Shown: in pieces, positions 1 to 7,997 of the stretch
Numbering within the stretch: position 1 is the stretch's first letter
How the letters are laid out: every line of letters begins with the position of its first letter
DNA from: Gemella haemolysans
Lineage (GTDB): Bacteria; Bacillota; Bacilli; Staphylococcales; Gemellaceae
Length of the DNA: 13,006 nt
Reading direction: 5' to 3'
NCBI RefSeq assembly: GCF_901873445.1
Contig: NZ_CABFLN010000037.1
Location: 1-13,006 of the forward strand
Translations under genes and position numbers: made by a program
Notes under the pieces: generated by a model
Seen by the model: only the letters and a program-made list of their open reading frames with translations
Databases searched by the model: none
Told to the model about the DNA's origin: nothing

Positions 1-47
1 TATATATATATATAATATTAGTATAAAAATTTTATGGAGGAGTTATT

Positions 48-494
48 ATGTCAAAAAAAATTACAGATCAAGATGGGAATGTATATATTCAAAAAAAACC
101 TATCTATAAAAGAGTTTGGTTTATAATTTTAGCTGCAATTATACTTATATTAATTATTCAGCAAACAACTGGTAACAAGAAAAAAGATGTTGAAGTTAAA
201 AGTTCTACTCAAGAAACTCAAAAAGCTAAATATGAAGTTTCTGAATTAAATATAGAGAAAGATTCTTTTTCTAGCTATGTTACAGGTGTGTTAAAAAACA
301 ATACTGACAAAGAGAAATCATATGTTCAAATTACAATTCCAGCTTACGATGCAAATGGTAATAAAGTTGGGGATGCTTTAGCAAACATCAACGACTTAAA
401 ACCTAATTCTACATGGAAATTTAAAGCTATGTACCTTGGTTCTGAGAAAAATGTTACATTTAAAACTGAAGAGTTAAAAGTTAGTGGCTTTTAA
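48..494 (+). CDS. Membrane-anchored FxLYD domain-containing protein
   Basis: A 148-residue protein of unknown function. Residues 1-22 are short, polar and basic (cytoplasmic). Residues 23-38 are one hydrophobic helix (WFIILAAIILILII), followed by a lysine-rich linker. Residues about 62-146 form a beta-rich extracellular domain with the pattern YVQITIPAYDANGNKVG then LKPNSTWKFKA, which matches the FxLYD family (a small immunoglobulin-like fold in Gram-positive envelope proteins). There is no lipobox or cleavage site, so it should be a type II signal-anchor protein. The start is fixed by GGAGG at 36-40, 7 bases before ATG. A TATAAT at 11-16 may be its -10 box, but the -35 would lie outside the window. 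It is a single gene ending at a strong palindromic terminator. The domain assignment is by recalled motif; no specific function can be given. Confidence 0.8.
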   Translation: MSKKITDQDGNVYIQKKPIYKRVWFIILAAIILILIIQQTTGNKKKDVEVKSSTQETQKAKYEVSELNIEKDSFSSYVTGVLKNNTDKEKSYVQITIPAYDANGNKVGDALANINDLKPNSTWKFKAMYLGSEKNVTFKTEELKVSGF

Positions 495-500
495 TATTAA

Positions 501-530
501 AACGAGATTATCAAATTTGATAATCTCGTT
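501..530. terminator. Bidirectional intrinsic terminator, perfect 30-bp palindrome
   Basis: The arms AACGAGATTATCAAA and TTTGATAATCTCGTT are exact reverse complements with no unpaired spacer, so a transcript from either side forms a long hairpin. It is flanked by an A-rich stretch on the left and TATTTTATTT on the right, giving U-rich tails in both directions. It lies 6 bases after the stop of the FxLYD gene and 4 bases after the potD stop, so it serves both convergent genes. Confidence 0.85.
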
Positions 531-534
531 TATT

Positions 535-1614
535 TTATTTTCTATTATTAATCTTGAATTTCAAGAATAAATCATTGTAAAGTTGAAGCATTTTCGGTTC
601 TAAATCTTGATACACTTCTGCTCTGTCACCGAAACTTTCTAAATCAGGATAAAATTGTTCATCGCTTGTAGTTTCTTCTGGAAGTAATTCTTTAGCTTTT
701 GTATTCGGTGTTGCATATCCAATAAACTCTGAGTTTTTCGCCGCATTTTCTGGTTTTAACATAAAGTTGATAAATTTATATGCTGCTTCTTCATTTTTAG
801 AAGTTTTTGGAATTACTATATTATCAAACCAAAGATTTGTTCCTTCTTTTGGTAAGGCATATACCATATTTTCGTTTTCACCCATAATTGCTTTAGCATC
901 ACCTGAGAACACTACTGAAGCCCATGCTTCATTGTTAATCATAAGCATTTTCTTCTCATCAGAGTTAATTGCTTTAATATTTGGATGAAGTAACTCTAAT
1001 TTTCTTTCTGCTAGGTTTAGGTTTACCTCATTAGTATCATTTACAGAATTCCCTTCTGACTGAAGAGCAATTCCCATCATTTCACGTGCACCATCAATTA
1101 ATAATATATTATTTTCTAAACGTGCATCCCAAAGGTCATTCCATTTTTCAAATTTAAGATCTTCAGGAACTTTAGTTTTATCATAAAGTATTCCTAGCGT
1201 TCCCCAGAAATAAGGAATTGAATATTCATTTTTTGGATCAAAACTTTTATCTCTAAATTGTTCATCAATATTATCAAATCCTTCAATTTTACTGTGATCT
1301 AATTTTTTTAGTAAATTTAACTTTTTCATCTTCTTAATCATATAGTCAGATGGAATTACTATGTCATATGGTGTAGATCCTGATTGAATTTTTGTAAGCA
1401 TCGCTTCGTTAGAATCGAATGTTTCATAAACAACTGAAATTCCTGTTTCTTCTTCAAATTTCTTAATTAAATCTGGATCAATATATTCTCCCCAGTTGAA
1501 AATTGTTAAAGTTTGTTTATCCCCACTATTCGAACTATCTATAAAATTACGACTATATAAAAGTCCTAAACAAATAACTAAAATTGAAACAGCTGAAATA
1601 AGTAATTTTTTCAT
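535..1614 (-). CDS. potD: Spermidine/putrescine ABC transporter, substrate-binding protein PotD
   Basis: The extracellular polyamine receptor that delivers spermidine or putrescine to the PotBC channel. It has 359 residues, normal for the family. Residues 5-20 form a hydrophobic signal/anchor without a usable lipobox (LVIC does not fit), as in pneumococcal PotD, so it may be membrane-anchored. The mature part starts TLTIFNWGEYIDP; W41, Y44, W231, W262 and D264 (in NLWFDNIVIPK) sit at positions that line the polyamine pocket in E. coli PotD. The block YETFDSNEAMLTKI is typical of the streptococcal and staphylococcal branch. The position of E. coli D168 is G175 in the block DGARE, which is also the case in streptococcal PotD. 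AGGGAGG (1624-1630) lies within the end of potC and the genes are separated by one base, so translation is coupled. It is the last gene of the operon. Confidence 0.95.
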   Translation of the reverse strand: MKKLLISAVSILVICLGLLYSRNFIDSSNSGDKQTLTIFNWGEYIDPDLIKKFEEETGISVVYETFDSNEAMLTKIQSGSTPYDIVIPSDYMIKKMKKLNLLKKLDHSKIEGFDNIDEQFRDKSFDPKNEYSIPYFWGTLGILYDKTKVPEDLKFEKWNDLWDARLENNILLIDGAREMMGIALQSEGNSVNDTNEVNLNLAERKLELLHPNIKAINSDEKKMLMINNEAWASVVFSGDAKAIMGENENMVYALPKEGTNLWFDNIVIPKTSKNEEAAYKFINFMLKPENAAKNSEFIGYATPNTKAKELLPEETTSDEQFYPDLESFGDRAEVYQDLEPKMLQLYNDLFLKFKINNRK

Positions 1615-1615
1615 A

Positions 1616-2416
1616 TTATCTTACCTCCCTTTTTAATTTACTAGTATTAATTACATAATAAATAAGTACTGCCACAACTACGAAAATAGTTAACACTGTA
1701 GATAACGCATTGATTTGTAAGTTGATTCCTTGACGTGCCATTGAGTATATTTCAACAGAAAGTGTTTGAAATCCATTACCTGTAACGAAGAATGTCACAG
1801 CAAAATCGTCTAATGAATATGTTAATCCCATGAAAAATCCTGCCCAAATCCCTGGAGTAATGTATGGAATAACAATTTTACTTAACACTTGTGGATAAGA
1901 AGCACCAAGGTCGATTGCAGCATCTACCATACTTTTAGGCATTTCGTATAATTTAGGTAATACCATAAGTACTACTATTGGAATACTGAATGCAATATGT
2001 GATAATAACACTGACCAGAAGCCTTGGATTGTTTCTAATCCAGTATATTTAGAAATAAAAGTAAACATTAATAAGAATGAACATCCGATTATAACATCAG
2101 GGCTAACAATCAGAATATTATTACCAACTAGGAATGAATTTTTCTGTTTATTAGATTTTAAAGAATATATCCCTAAAGCACCTAACGTCCCAAAGATTGC
2201 TGAAAACAGTCCACACAATAATGCAACTACCACTGTGTTAATTACAATAACCATCATTCGCGTATTTTCAAATAAATCTACATAATGTTTCCAAGAAAAA
2301 CCTTCAAAATCAATCATTGTCTTACCTGAGTTAAACGAGTAATATGCTAGGTAAATTAGAGGTATATATAATATTGCAAAGATAACCCCTAAATATATTT
2401 TTGAAGTTAATTTCAT
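1616..2416 (-). CDS. potC: Spermidine/putrescine ABC transporter, permease PotC
   Basis: One of two inner-membrane channel subunits of the polyamine importer (BPD-type transport, MalF/G fold). It has 266 residues with about six membrane helices, the first at residues 8-26. The EAA loop that contacts the ATPase is at residues 163-184, with the pattern DAAIDLGAS...IVIP. YSLDDFAVTFFVTG, near residues 200-213, is a strongly conserved PotC block. The ATG overlaps the potB stop by one base (TAATG), indicating translational coupling, and the gene runs straight into potD. The gene order A-B-C-D and the sequence type make the PotC rather than PotB assignment secure. Confidence 0.95.
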   Translation of the reverse strand: MKLTSKIYLGVIFAILYIPLIYLAYYSFNSGKTMIDFEGFSWKHYVDLFENTRMMVIVINTVVVALLCGLFSAIFGTLGALGIYSLKSNKQKNSFLVGNNILIVSPDVIIGCSFLLMFTFISKYTGLETIQGFWSVLLSHIAFSIPIVVLMVLPKLYEMPKSMVDAAIDLGASYPQVLSKIVIPYITPGIWAGFFMGLTYSLDDFAVTFFVTGNGFQTLSVEIYSMARQGINLQINALSTVLTIFVVVAVLIYYVINTSKLKREVR

Positions 2417-3234
2417 TATTTTCTACCTCCAAAATTAGTTTTGTCTTTAGTATTTGTAAGAACCATTATAATTCCCATTACCACTATTAAGAATACTGCG
2501 ATTGTTGAACCTACTCCCCAGTTTTGAGTAACTAAGAAATGTTCTTCAATAGCTGTACCTAAATTTATTATTTTATTTCCTGCTACTAAACGAGTAATCA
2601 TGAATAATGATAGAGCTGGAATAAATGTTACCTGAATACCAGTTTTCACCCCATTAATACTAAGTGGTAAAATAATTTTCATAAACGTAGTTTTAAAATC
2701 TGCACCAAGATCATACGATGCTTCAATCAAATTCTTATTCATACCAGATACAGAGTTATATATTGGTAATAACATAAATGGTAAGAATATGTAACTTGAT
2801 ACAAAAATGAAACTAAATGAATTAAATAGTAAACTCTGACTACCGATACCTATGTATTCTAAGAAACTATTAATTGTTCCATATTCTCCAAATAATCCTA
2901 AAAACGCATAAGTTTTTAATAAGATATTAATCCATGTTGGTAAAATTATTAGTAAAAGTAATAATTCTTTATGTTTACTTTTGTTAATAGCAAACGCTAA
3001 TGGATAACTAATTACCAAACATATCAATGTAATTAAGAGAGCATACCAAAAACTGTAAAGTGTCATAAGTACATATGTGCTACTAAAGAATATTTTATAG
3101 TTAGCTAATGTGAAGTTTCCATCTATATCTCTAAATGAATGATAGACGATAAGTACAATTGGAAATACTACAAAAAGTAACATCCACATTACATATGGAA
3201 TCATAAAAAATGAACGAGTTTTTTTATTAAACAT
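2416..3234 (-). CDS. potB: Spermidine/putrescine ABC transporter, permease PotB
   Basis: The partner channel subunit of PotC. It has 272 residues. The N-terminus has a basic cytoplasmic stretch (NKKTR) followed by a first helix at about residues 9-31, then five more predicted membrane segments. The EAA loop is at residues 169-190 (LIEASYDLGADF...IILP), the coupling site for PotA. The ATG at 3232-3234 follows the potA stop by two bases, and the last potA codons (a run of GAG/GAA) supply the GAGGAG ribosome binding site, so the acidic PotA tail also works as the Shine-Dalgarno sequence for potB. It is the second structural gene of the operon. Confidence 0.95.
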   Translation of the reverse strand: MFNKKTRSFFMIPYVMWMLLFVVFPIVLIVYHSFRDIDGNFTLANYKIFFSSTYVLMTLYSFWYALLITLICLVISYPLAFAINKSKHKELLLLLIILPTWINILLKTYAFLGLFGEYGTINSFLEYIGIGSQSLLFNSFSFIFVSSYIFLPFMLLPIYNSVSGMNKNLIEASYDLGADFKTTFMKIILPLSINGVKTGIQVTFIPALSLFMITRLVAGNKIINLGTAIEEHFLVTQNWGVGSTIAVFLIVVMGIIMVLTNTKDKTNFGGRK

Positions 3235-3236
3235 TT

Positions 3237-4325
3237 TTACTCCTCCTCTTCATATGATTCAAGACGAGCATCGAATTCTTCTTCTGTTTCTCCAGGTACC
3301 ATGATATGAATTGCTTCAGGATCAAAGTTTAAGCTTACGGCAGCCCCCGGTTTTGCTTCTTTTGTTGAATGAACAATCCATTCATTATATTGATCATCTA
3401 AACAACAAATTTCATAGTGAACCCCTCTAAATAATTGAGTATCAACAACTACATTAATTTTTCCTTTTTCAGCACTTGTAATTTCCAAGTCCTCAGGACG
3501 AATTACAACTTCTACACGTTTATTCTTATCTAATCCAGCATCAACACATTCATACTGTTTACCATAAATTTCAACTAGATAATCATCTAACATAACCGCA
3601 TTAACTATATTAGACTCTCCGATAAAGTCAGCAACAAAGCGGTTAACTGGTTCATCATAAATATCAAGTGGTGTTCCACTTTGTTCAATCTTACCATGAT
3701 TCATAACAAAGATATAATCACTCATCGCTAAAGCTTCTTCTTGATCATGCGTTACATAAATAAATGTAATTCCTGTTTGTTGTTGAAGCTCACGAAGTTC
3801 ATATTGCATCTCTTGACGTAATTTTAAATCTAATGCTGATAAAGATTCATCAAGAAGAATAATTTCAGGTTCGTTAACGATAGCACGTGCAATAGCAACA
3901 CGTTGTTTTTGTCCACCACTCATTTCGCTTAATTCACGATTTTCAAATCCAGCTAAGTTGACTTGTTTTAAAGCTTTTTTTACTTTTTTCTTTATAATTT
4001 CTTTCTTCTCATTTTTTATTTTAAGTCCAAATGCCACATTTTCAAAAACATTCATATGTGGGAATAAAGCATAGTCCTGGAAAACTGTATTAACATGTCG
4101 TTTATTAGCTGGTAAGTCATTTACTACTTTACCATCTAATAATACATTACCTGAAGTTGGGCTTAAGAATCCTCCTATTAATTTTAGAATTGTACTCTTC
4201 CCACATCCACTAGGCCCTAGTAATGTGTAAAATTTACCCTTTTCTATTTCTAAATCAATATCTTTTAGCACTTTATTATTACCAAAAGACATATTTACAT
4301 TTTTGAATTCAACAATATTTGCCAT
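3237..4325 (-). CDS. potA: Spermidine/putrescine ABC transporter, ATP-binding protein PotA
   Basis: The cytoplasmic ATPase that powers polyamine uptake. It has 362 residues. The nucleotide-binding domain has Walker [10 protein letters not shown] at 37-45, the Q-loop Q83, the signature MSGGQKQR at 135-142, Walker B IILLDE at 155-160 followed by SLSALD (serine in place of the common proline, as in streptococcal PotA), and the switch H193 in THDQEEA. Residues about 240-345 form the C-terminal TOBE-type regulatory domain, and the protein ends in a very acidic tail ([18 protein letters not shown]). AAGGAG lies 6 bases upstream of the ATG. It follows the regulator gene by 10 bp, so the two are very likely co-transcribed. 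Confidence 0.95.
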   Translation of the reverse strand: MANIVEFKNVNMSFGNNKVLKDIDLEIEKGKFYTLLGPSGCGKSTILKLIGGFLSPTSGNVLLDGKVVNDLPANKRHVNTVFQDYALFPHMNVFENVAFGLKIKNEKKEIIKKKVKKALKQVNLAGFENRELSEMSGGQKQRVAIARAIVNEPEIILLDESLSALDLKLRQEMQYELRELQQQTGITFIYVTHDQEEALAMSDYIFVMNHGKIEQSGTPLDIYDEPVNRFVADFIGESNIVNAVMLDDYLVEIYGKQYECVDAGLDKNKRVEVVIRPEDLEITSAEKGKINVVVDTQLFRGVHYEICCLDDQYNEWIVHSTKEAKPGAAVSLNFDPEAIHIMVPGETEEEFDARLESYEEEE

Positions 4326-4335
4326 TTTTTTCTCC

Positions 4336-4881
4336 TTATAAATACGAATTAGTAGCTACTATTAATACTTCACATTCTTCATTAAATGGATTTGATAATC
4401 TATGCTCTGATGTAGCTAAAAAATAAAAACTTTCATTTGTTGAGGCTATAAATTCCTCGTCTCCTAATTTTAATTTGCATTTTCCCTTTAAAACATAACA
4501 TAATGTTTCTGATTCTGAAGGATCAAATGTTTTGTAATTAGAATTTTTCTCTAGTTTTAAAATTAGAGATTCCATTTCCTTTTCATTTGATTCAGGAACT
4601 AACCAAGTAAGTTCATATCCTTCATCCGTCTCCTCATAACTAGTTTGATCCTCTAAAGAATAATAAACTTTTTGGCTTGTACTTTCTTTATCAAAAAAGT
4701 CCTTAGGCGCACAACCTAATACTTGTAATATATTAAAAAAAGTTTCCATCGATGGCGATGCTAGGTCACGTTCTACCTGGGATATATATCCTTTACTCAA
4801 GTCTGTACGTTCACCTAATTCTTCTTGGGTGAGGTTCTTTTGTATACGTAGTCTTTTTAATCTTTCACCTATAGAATACAT
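4336..4881 (-). CDS. XRE-family regulator with cupin domain, probable pot operon regulator
   Basis: A 181-residue transcription factor. Residues 4-61 form an XRE helix-turn-helix ([20 protein letters not shown], then [16 protein letters not shown]). Residues about 105-180 form a cupin beta-barrel ([20 protein letters not shown], then [14 protein letters not shown]). This is the architecture of PuuR-type regulators, which sense polyamines or related small molecules. As first gene of the pot operon, 10 bp before potA, it is most simply an autoregulatory sensor controlling polyamine uptake. AAGGAGAAG sits just upstream of ATG 4879-4881. The four 31-bp units immediately upstream are its likely binding sites. 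The ligand and whether it represses or activates cannot be read from sequence. Confidence 0.88.
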   Translation of the reverse strand: MYSIGERLKRLRIQKNLTQEELGERTDLSKGYISQVERDLASPSMETFFNILQVLGCAPKDFFDKESTSQKVYYSLEDQTSYEETDEGYELTWLVPESNEKEMESLILKLEKNSNYKTFDPSESETLCYVLKGKCKLKLGDEEFIASTNESFYFLATSEHRLSNPFNEECEVLIVATNSYL

Positions 4882-4915
4882 AACTTCTCCTTACTCTAAC
4901 AAAAAATAAATATTT

Positions 4916-5039
4916 GTTTATCAATATCTAACTTTTCGTTATCTATGTTTATTATTATCTAACTTACTGTAATAATTGTTTACCATTAGTAAACTTATCG
5001 TTATTTAAGTTTATTATTAGTAAACACATTGTTTAGTAT
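4916..5039. repeat. Four tandem 31-bp units with dyad cores, probable operator array
   Basis: Units begin at 4916, 4947, 4978 and 5009, each exactly 31 bp apart. All start with GTTTA and share A8, T10, A11, AAC at 15-17 and GT at 23-24. The first 17 bases of each form a dyad: GTTTAC-CATTA-GTAAAC in unit 3 is perfect, unit 4 has one mismatch, and units 1 and 2 have CTAAC in the right arm. A 31-bp spacing is close to three helical turns, so bound proteins would lie on one face of the DNA. The array lies directly upstream of the regulator that opens the pot operon, which suggests cooperative operator sites for that regulator. The repeat is seen directly; its binding partner is inferred. Confidence 0.75.
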
Positions 5040-5052
5040 AATTAAATCACAA

Positions 5053-5086
5053 ATTATATATTACTATATTTTATAGTTAAAATCAA
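5053..5086 (-). promoter_or_regulatory. Candidate promoter for the regulator-potABCD operon
   Basis: Read leftwards, TTGATT (5081-5086) is followed after 17 bases by TAATAT (5058-5063), and a perfect TATAAT lies at 5053-5058 with a weaker TTTAAC 17 bases before it. Either would start transcription before the 31-bp repeat array, so the repeats would be in the transcribed leader. The region is so AT-rich that several other -10-like hexamers exist, so the exact start is uncertain. Confidence 0.35.
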
Positions 5087-5151
5087 GTTAAAATTCCCTA
5101 TTTTATAAAGTTTTTTTAGTTAATTTTATAATATTATAATCTTCATTTTTC

Positions 5152-5180
5152 TTTCTTATATCATCAATTTAGTATATAAT
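5152..5180 (+). promoter_or_regulatory. Candidate promoter of the pseudouridine synthase gene
   Basis: A consensus -10 TATAAT at 5175-5180 lies 37 bases before the ATG. The hexamer 17 bases upstream, TTTCTT (5152-5157), is a poor -35, and there is no TG extension, so the -10 carries the prediction. Confidence 0.4.
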
Positions 5181-5217
5181 AATATTATCAAGAAAAGAAA
5201 TAATACAAGGAGTCTCA

Positions 5218-6069
5218 ATGAAATTCAATATAATACAAACTTTCCCTACAGTAGAAAGTTATTTAAGTCAATTTCTAAAAGTTTCAAAGAAAAATATCCA
5301 TACTATAAGAATGAATAATCATCACAATAAAGAAACAATTAAAATTAATTCAAATGAAGCGGAATTAAACTCACCATTAAAAGCTGGTGATATTTTAGAA
5401 GTTAACTTAGACTTAGTAACATCGAAATATAGAGAAAATTCTACAGTATCTATATCTAAAGAGTTTGAAGATGAATACTTATTAGTTGTTTCTAAACCAT
5501 TCGGTATAAAAACACACCCAAATGATATAGAATTAGAAGATAATACATTGGTAAACTATTTAATTTCTGACTACAACTACTTAGAACCTATCCATAGACT
5601 AGATACTGATACTTGTGGATTAGTAATATTAGCCAAAACACCATTAATTAAAGCAAAACTAGATCAGATGCTTGAACAAAGAGAAATTAAACGTTACTAT
5701 TCTGCACTAATAAAAAATAATATTAAACCACAAACTATCAATTCAAATATAGGTAGAGATAGTAAAGAGAAAAATAAAATGGCTGTAACAAGAAATGGTA
5801 AAAATGCGATAACTAATATACTTGACTGTGTGAAAATAGATCAAAACAAATTTTTAATAACAGTATCATTAGAAACCGGACGAACACATCAAATCCGTGT
5901 TCATTTAGCCTCTAATGGAGTTGCAATTATTGGTGATAAACTTTATTCTAAAGATGGATATAAATACGATAAAATGTATTTAGGAGCATTAAAAGTTGAA
6001 TTTCCACACCCAGTTACAGAAAATAAAATAGAAATTAAATCTTCTTTAGAAAAAGAATTTTTACTATAG
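5218..6069 (+). CDS. RluA-family RNA pseudouridine synthase
   Basis: Converts specific uridines in structured RNA (usually 23S rRNA, sometimes tRNA) to pseudouridine. It has 283 residues. Residues 1-65 form a short S4-like N-terminal region ending in PLKAGDILEVNL. The catalytic domain covers about 85-280, with motif I YLVVSKPFGIKTHPN-like (88-102), the catalytic block HRLDTDTCGLVILAK at 126-140 with the nucleophilic aspartate D129, and GRTHQIRVHL at 221-230. All key residues are present. The ATG is preceded by AAGGAG at 5207-5212. It is a single gene converging on the pyrH-frr operon. Which RluA paralogue it is (RluD-like, YjbO-like or other) and its target uridine cannot be told from the motifs, so no symbol is given. 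Confidence 0.92.
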   Translation: MKFNIIQTFPTVESYLSQFLKVSKKNIHTIRMNNHHNKETIKINSNEAELNSPLKAGDILEVNLDLVTSKYRENSTVSISKEFEDEYLLVVSKPFGIKTHPNDIELEDNTLVNYLISDYNYLEPIHRLDTDTCGLVILAKTPLIKAKLDQMLEQREIKRYYSALIKNNIKPQTINSNIGRDSKEKNKMAVTRNGKNAITNILDCVKIDQNKFLITVSLETGRTHQIRVHLASNGVAIIGDKLYSKDGYKYDKMYLGALKVEFPHPVTENKIEIKSSLEKEFLL

Positions 6070-6082
6070 ATTAACACAGAAA

Positions 6083-6113
6083 AAACAGATGTGCATTTTT
6101 TACACATCTGTTT
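6083..6113. terminator. Bidirectional intrinsic terminator
   Basis: AAACAGATGTG (6083-6093) and CACATCTGTTT (6103-6113) are exact reverse complements around a 9-base loop. A-rich sequence precedes the left arm and TTTAATTTTATT covers and follows the right arm. It lies between two convergent genes and gives a U-tract in both directions. Confidence 0.88.
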
Positions 6114-6120
6114 AATTTTA

Positions 6121-6366
6121 TTATTTTTTCATTTGTTTTTGAGCTTGTTTTTGCGCTTTTTGCATGTTGCTCATAACTTGATTGATTTTTTTACGAGATG
6201 GTTTTTGTCCCATTTGACTCATCATACTCATAACCATATCTTCGTTAATTTGAGGATTTTTTTCCATGTAGTTCATGAAATTACGTCTTGCCAGGAAGAA
6301 TCCTCCTACAACACCAGCAAGTAAGCAAATTGCTCCAACTAAAATTGTAACTGCAGTTGCACTCAT
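6121..6366 (-). CDS. UPF0154 (YneF-family) small membrane protein
   Basis: An 81-residue protein of unknown function conserved across Bacilli. Residues 4-26 are a single N-terminal membrane helix with a GXXGG pattern ([18 protein letters not shown]). The cytoplasmic part has the family hallmark [29 protein letters not shown] and a lysine/glutamine-rich tail. This matches UPF0154, known as YneF in B. subtilis. Its ATG is 2 bp after the stop of the DUF896 gene and is preceded by AAAGGAAA, so it is the last gene of the pyrH-frr transcript. In B. subtilis, relatives of this gene and the next one are found in the lexA-tkt neighbourhood, so their placement behind frr is a lineage-specific arrangement. 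Confidence 0.9.
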   Translation of the reverse strand: MSATAVTILVGAICLLAGVVGGFFLARRNFMNYMEKNPQINEDMVMSMMSQMGQKPSRKKINQVMSNMQKAQKQAQKQMKK

Positions 6367-6368
6367 TG

Positions 6369-6590
6369 TTAATTTCCTTTCTTCTTAGGAGTTATATCTT
6401 CTCCATTTTCATTAATTACTCTAGTATTATCTAATATATTTCTCATATTAGATTTAAAATTTTGTAAATATAATTGTCTATATTTAGCTAATTCTTCTGA
6501 TTCCTCAGTAGTTAATTCACGCTCTTTTTTCGTAGCGTTAAGTGAATTAATTTTAGCAATTACTTCTGTCATTTCCATATTATTATACAC
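6369..6590 (-). CDS. DUF896 / UPF0291 (YnzC-family) protein
   Basis: A small cytoplasmic protein of 73 residues (69 if the internal ATG is used), of unknown biochemical role. The pattern [38 protein letters not shown] followed by [11 protein letters not shown] is the DUF896 family: a two-helix hairpin and a conserved D(V/I)TP tail. The longest frame begins with GTG at 6588-6590 and overlaps the end of frr by 8 bases, with only a weak GAG as ribosome binding site. The ATG at 6576-6578 aligns exactly with the start of B. subtilis YnzC but also lacks a Shine-Dalgarno sequence. Either way translation probably depends on ribosomes finishing frr. The stop is certain; the start is not. Confidence 0.85.
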   Translation of the reverse strand: MYNNMEMTEVIAKINSLNATKKERELTTEESEELAKYRQLYLQNFKSNMRNILDNTRVINENGEDITPKKKGN

Positions 6591-7140
6591 TCATTAACTC
6601 GTCTTGTTTTTCTTTTGTTACTTTATCAATTTCAGCTACGAATTTATCAGTAACTTTTTGAATATCATCAGAATATCCTTTTAGATCATCCTCAGTAATT
6701 TGAGAAGCTTTTTCTAATTTTTTCATTGAATCCATAGCGTCACGACGTACATTACGTACTGCAACTTTAGCACCTTCAGATTCTTTACCTACTAATTTAG
6801 CAAGCTCTTTACGGCGTTCTTCAGTTAATGCTGGGAAAACGATACGGATTACAGATCCATCGTTTGAAGGATTTAATCCTAAATCAGAAGCTTGAATAGC
6901 TTTTTCAATATCTCCTAATAAAGTTTTTTCATATGGAGAAATAACAAGCATTTTTGGTTCTGGTACAGAAACACCTGCTACTTGGTTAATTGGAGTTGGT
7001 ACACCGTAGTAATCAACTGTTAATCTATCTAAAACAGCTGCACTAGCTTTACCAGCTCTAATTGATGCTAATTCACGACGTAAACTAGCAATAGCTTTTT
7101 CCATTTTCTCGTTTAAATTACTCATTATTTGTTCAGGCAT
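6583..7140 (-). CDS. frr: Ribosome recycling factor
   Basis: Splits post-termination ribosomes together with EF-G, freeing subunits for new rounds of translation. It has 185 residues, the standard length. Conserved blocks are [32 protein letters not shown] (about 24-56), ISPYEK (67-72), [26 protein letters not shown] (about 92-117) and [10 protein letters not shown] (about 129-138), the hinge and tRNA-mimic helices typical of the family. AGGAG precedes the ATG and the pyrH stop lies 24 bp upstream, so the two are co-transcribed as in most bacteria. Its 3' end overlaps the next gene by 8 bases. Confidence 0.97.
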   Translation of the reverse strand: MPEQIMSNLNEKMEKAIASLRRELASIRAGKASAAVLDRLTVDYYGVPTPINQVAGVSVPEPKMLVISPYEKTLLGDIEKAIQASDLGLNPSNDGSVIRIVFPALTEERRKELAKLVGKESEGAKVAVRNVRRDAMDSMKKLEKASQITEDDLKGYSDDIQKVTDKFVAEIDKVTKEKQDELMSV

Positions 7141-7164
7141 AATTGTAAACTCCTAATATAAATT

Positions 7165-7878
7165 TTATTCAATAATTGTTCCTAAGTTTGAATCAGAAAC
7201 AACTTTAACAATATTTTCTGCTTCATCTATTGAAAAGACAATAATTGGCAAGTGATTATCCATACAGAATGTAATAGCTGTAGAATCCATTATTGTTAAC
7301 CCTTTGTTCATGATATCCATGTATGACAACTTATCATATTTAGTTGCAGTACTATCAAGTTTTGGATCTGCAGAGTAAACTCCATCAACTCCATTTTTCC
7401 CCATTAAAATAGCTTCAGCTCCAATTTCTTTTGCACGTAATGCTGCTGTAGTATCTGTTGAAAAATAAGGATTACCAATACCCGCTGCGAAAATTGCAAC
7501 ACGACCTTTTTCTAAGTGTCTTATTGCACGTCTTCTAATATACGGTTCAGCCATTGCTTTCATCTCAACTGATGTTAAAACACGAGTATCAACACCTTTT
7601 TGTTCTAATGAATCTTGTAATGCTAATGAGTTCATAACTGTAGCTAACATACCCATTGAATCTGCTGTAGCACGTTCCATACCTAGTTCTTCACCAGTTT
7701 TTCCGCGCCAGATGTTTCCACCACCTACAACGATAGCAACCTCTACCCCTTGTTTTACTACTTCTACAATTTGAGAAGTTATTCTAGTAACAACTTCAGA
7801 ATCAATTCCAAATCCTTTTCCACCTGCTAGTGCTTCACCACTAAGTTTATATAAAACTCTTTTATATTTAGTAGCCAT
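7165..7878 (-). CDS. pyrH: UMP kinase
   Basis: Phosphorylates UMP to UDP in pyrimidine nucleotide synthesis; bacterial hexameric enzymes of the amino-acid kinase fold. It has 237 residues. Motifs are YKLSGEAL (10-17) in the ATP site, KGFGID (21-26), the loop where GTP acts as activator, GGGNIWRG (52-59) for UMP phosphates, MAEPYIRR, and [15 protein letters not shown] for nucleotide binding. The ATG follows AGGAGG by 6 bases. Upstream is a terminator ending the rpsB-tsf unit, so pyrH needs its own promoter or read-through; no confident promoter is visible in the 58 bp between the terminator and the ATG, although TATAGT-like sequence occurs there. Confidence 0.97.
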   Translation of the reverse strand: MATKYKRVLYKLSGEALAGGKGFGIDSEVVTRITSQIVEVVKQGVEVAIVVGGGNIWRGKTGEELGMERATADSMGMLATVMNSLALQDSLEQKGVDTRVLTSVEMKAMAEPYIRRRAIRHLEKGRVAIFAAGIGNPYFSTDTTAALRAKEIGAEAILMGKNGVDGVYSADPKLDSTATKYDKLSYMDIMNKGLTIMDSTAITFCMDNHLPIIVFSIDEAENIVKVVSDSNLGTIIE

Positions 7879-7936
7879 TTTTATCCTCCTAATAAATTAA
7901 AGACATAATTGTTAATACTATACTAATTTTTTAAAA

Positions 7937-7961
7937 AAGCACACACAAGAAGTGTGTGCTT
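7937..7961 (-). terminator. Intrinsic terminator of the rpsB-tsf unit
   Basis: Read leftwards: AAGCACACAC, a 5-base loop TTCTT, GTGTGTGCTT, then a run of Ts continuing from the stem. The 10-bp stem is perfect. It lies 36 bases after the tsf stop and separates rpsB-tsf from pyrH-frr, which are often one transcript in Bacilli. Confidence 0.85.
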
Positions 7962-7997
7962 AACCTCTTTTAATAGAATATATTAAATAGAGAATTA

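Larger units (their letters stand above)
4882..5217. other. Divergent intergenic region between the pot regulator and the pseudouridine synthase gene
   Basis: These 336 bp have no gene. They hold the ribosome binding site of the regulator, four 31-bp tandem units (4916-5039), candidate leftward promoter boxes near 5053-5086, a perfect 14-bp palindrome TTATAATATTATAA (5126-5139), and the rightward -10 box (5175-5180) and ribosome binding site (AAGGAG, 5207-5212) of the pseudouridine synthase gene. Confidence 0.8.

Noticed and set aside
767..988. Open frame opposite potD, and similar frames opposite tsf (8131-8418), rpsB (9168-9371), the UPF0154 gene (6091-6324) and the permease gene (12340-12597)
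   Set aside because: Each is antisense to a well-supported conserved gene, has no ribosome binding site worth noting, and has low-complexity hydrophobic or histidine-rich translations typical of shadow frames.
1555..1614. PotD as a lipoprotein through the cysteine at residue 15
   Set aside because: The residues before it (LVI) do not fit a lipobox, the cysteine is inside the hydrophobic core, and close streptococcal PotD proteins also lack one; a signal anchor is more likely.
4916..5039. Reading the 31-bp repeats as a CRISPR array or replication iterons
   Set aside because: The units are contiguous with no unique spacers, no cas genes are near, and there is no replication initiator gene. 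Operator sites fit the context better.
5126..5139. Perfect palindrome TTATAATATTATAA resembling a PerR box
   Set aside because: A PerR box is 7-1-7 with a central base; this one lacks it, and neither adjacent gene is an oxidative-stress gene. AT-rich DNA makes such palindromes common.
7880..7936. A promoter for pyrH overlapping the terminator (TTGTGT ... TAGTAT/TATAGT)
   Set aside because: The -35 matches at only three positions and the better -10 gives a 20-base spacer; too weak to annotate, although pyrH-frr probably has its own promoter here.
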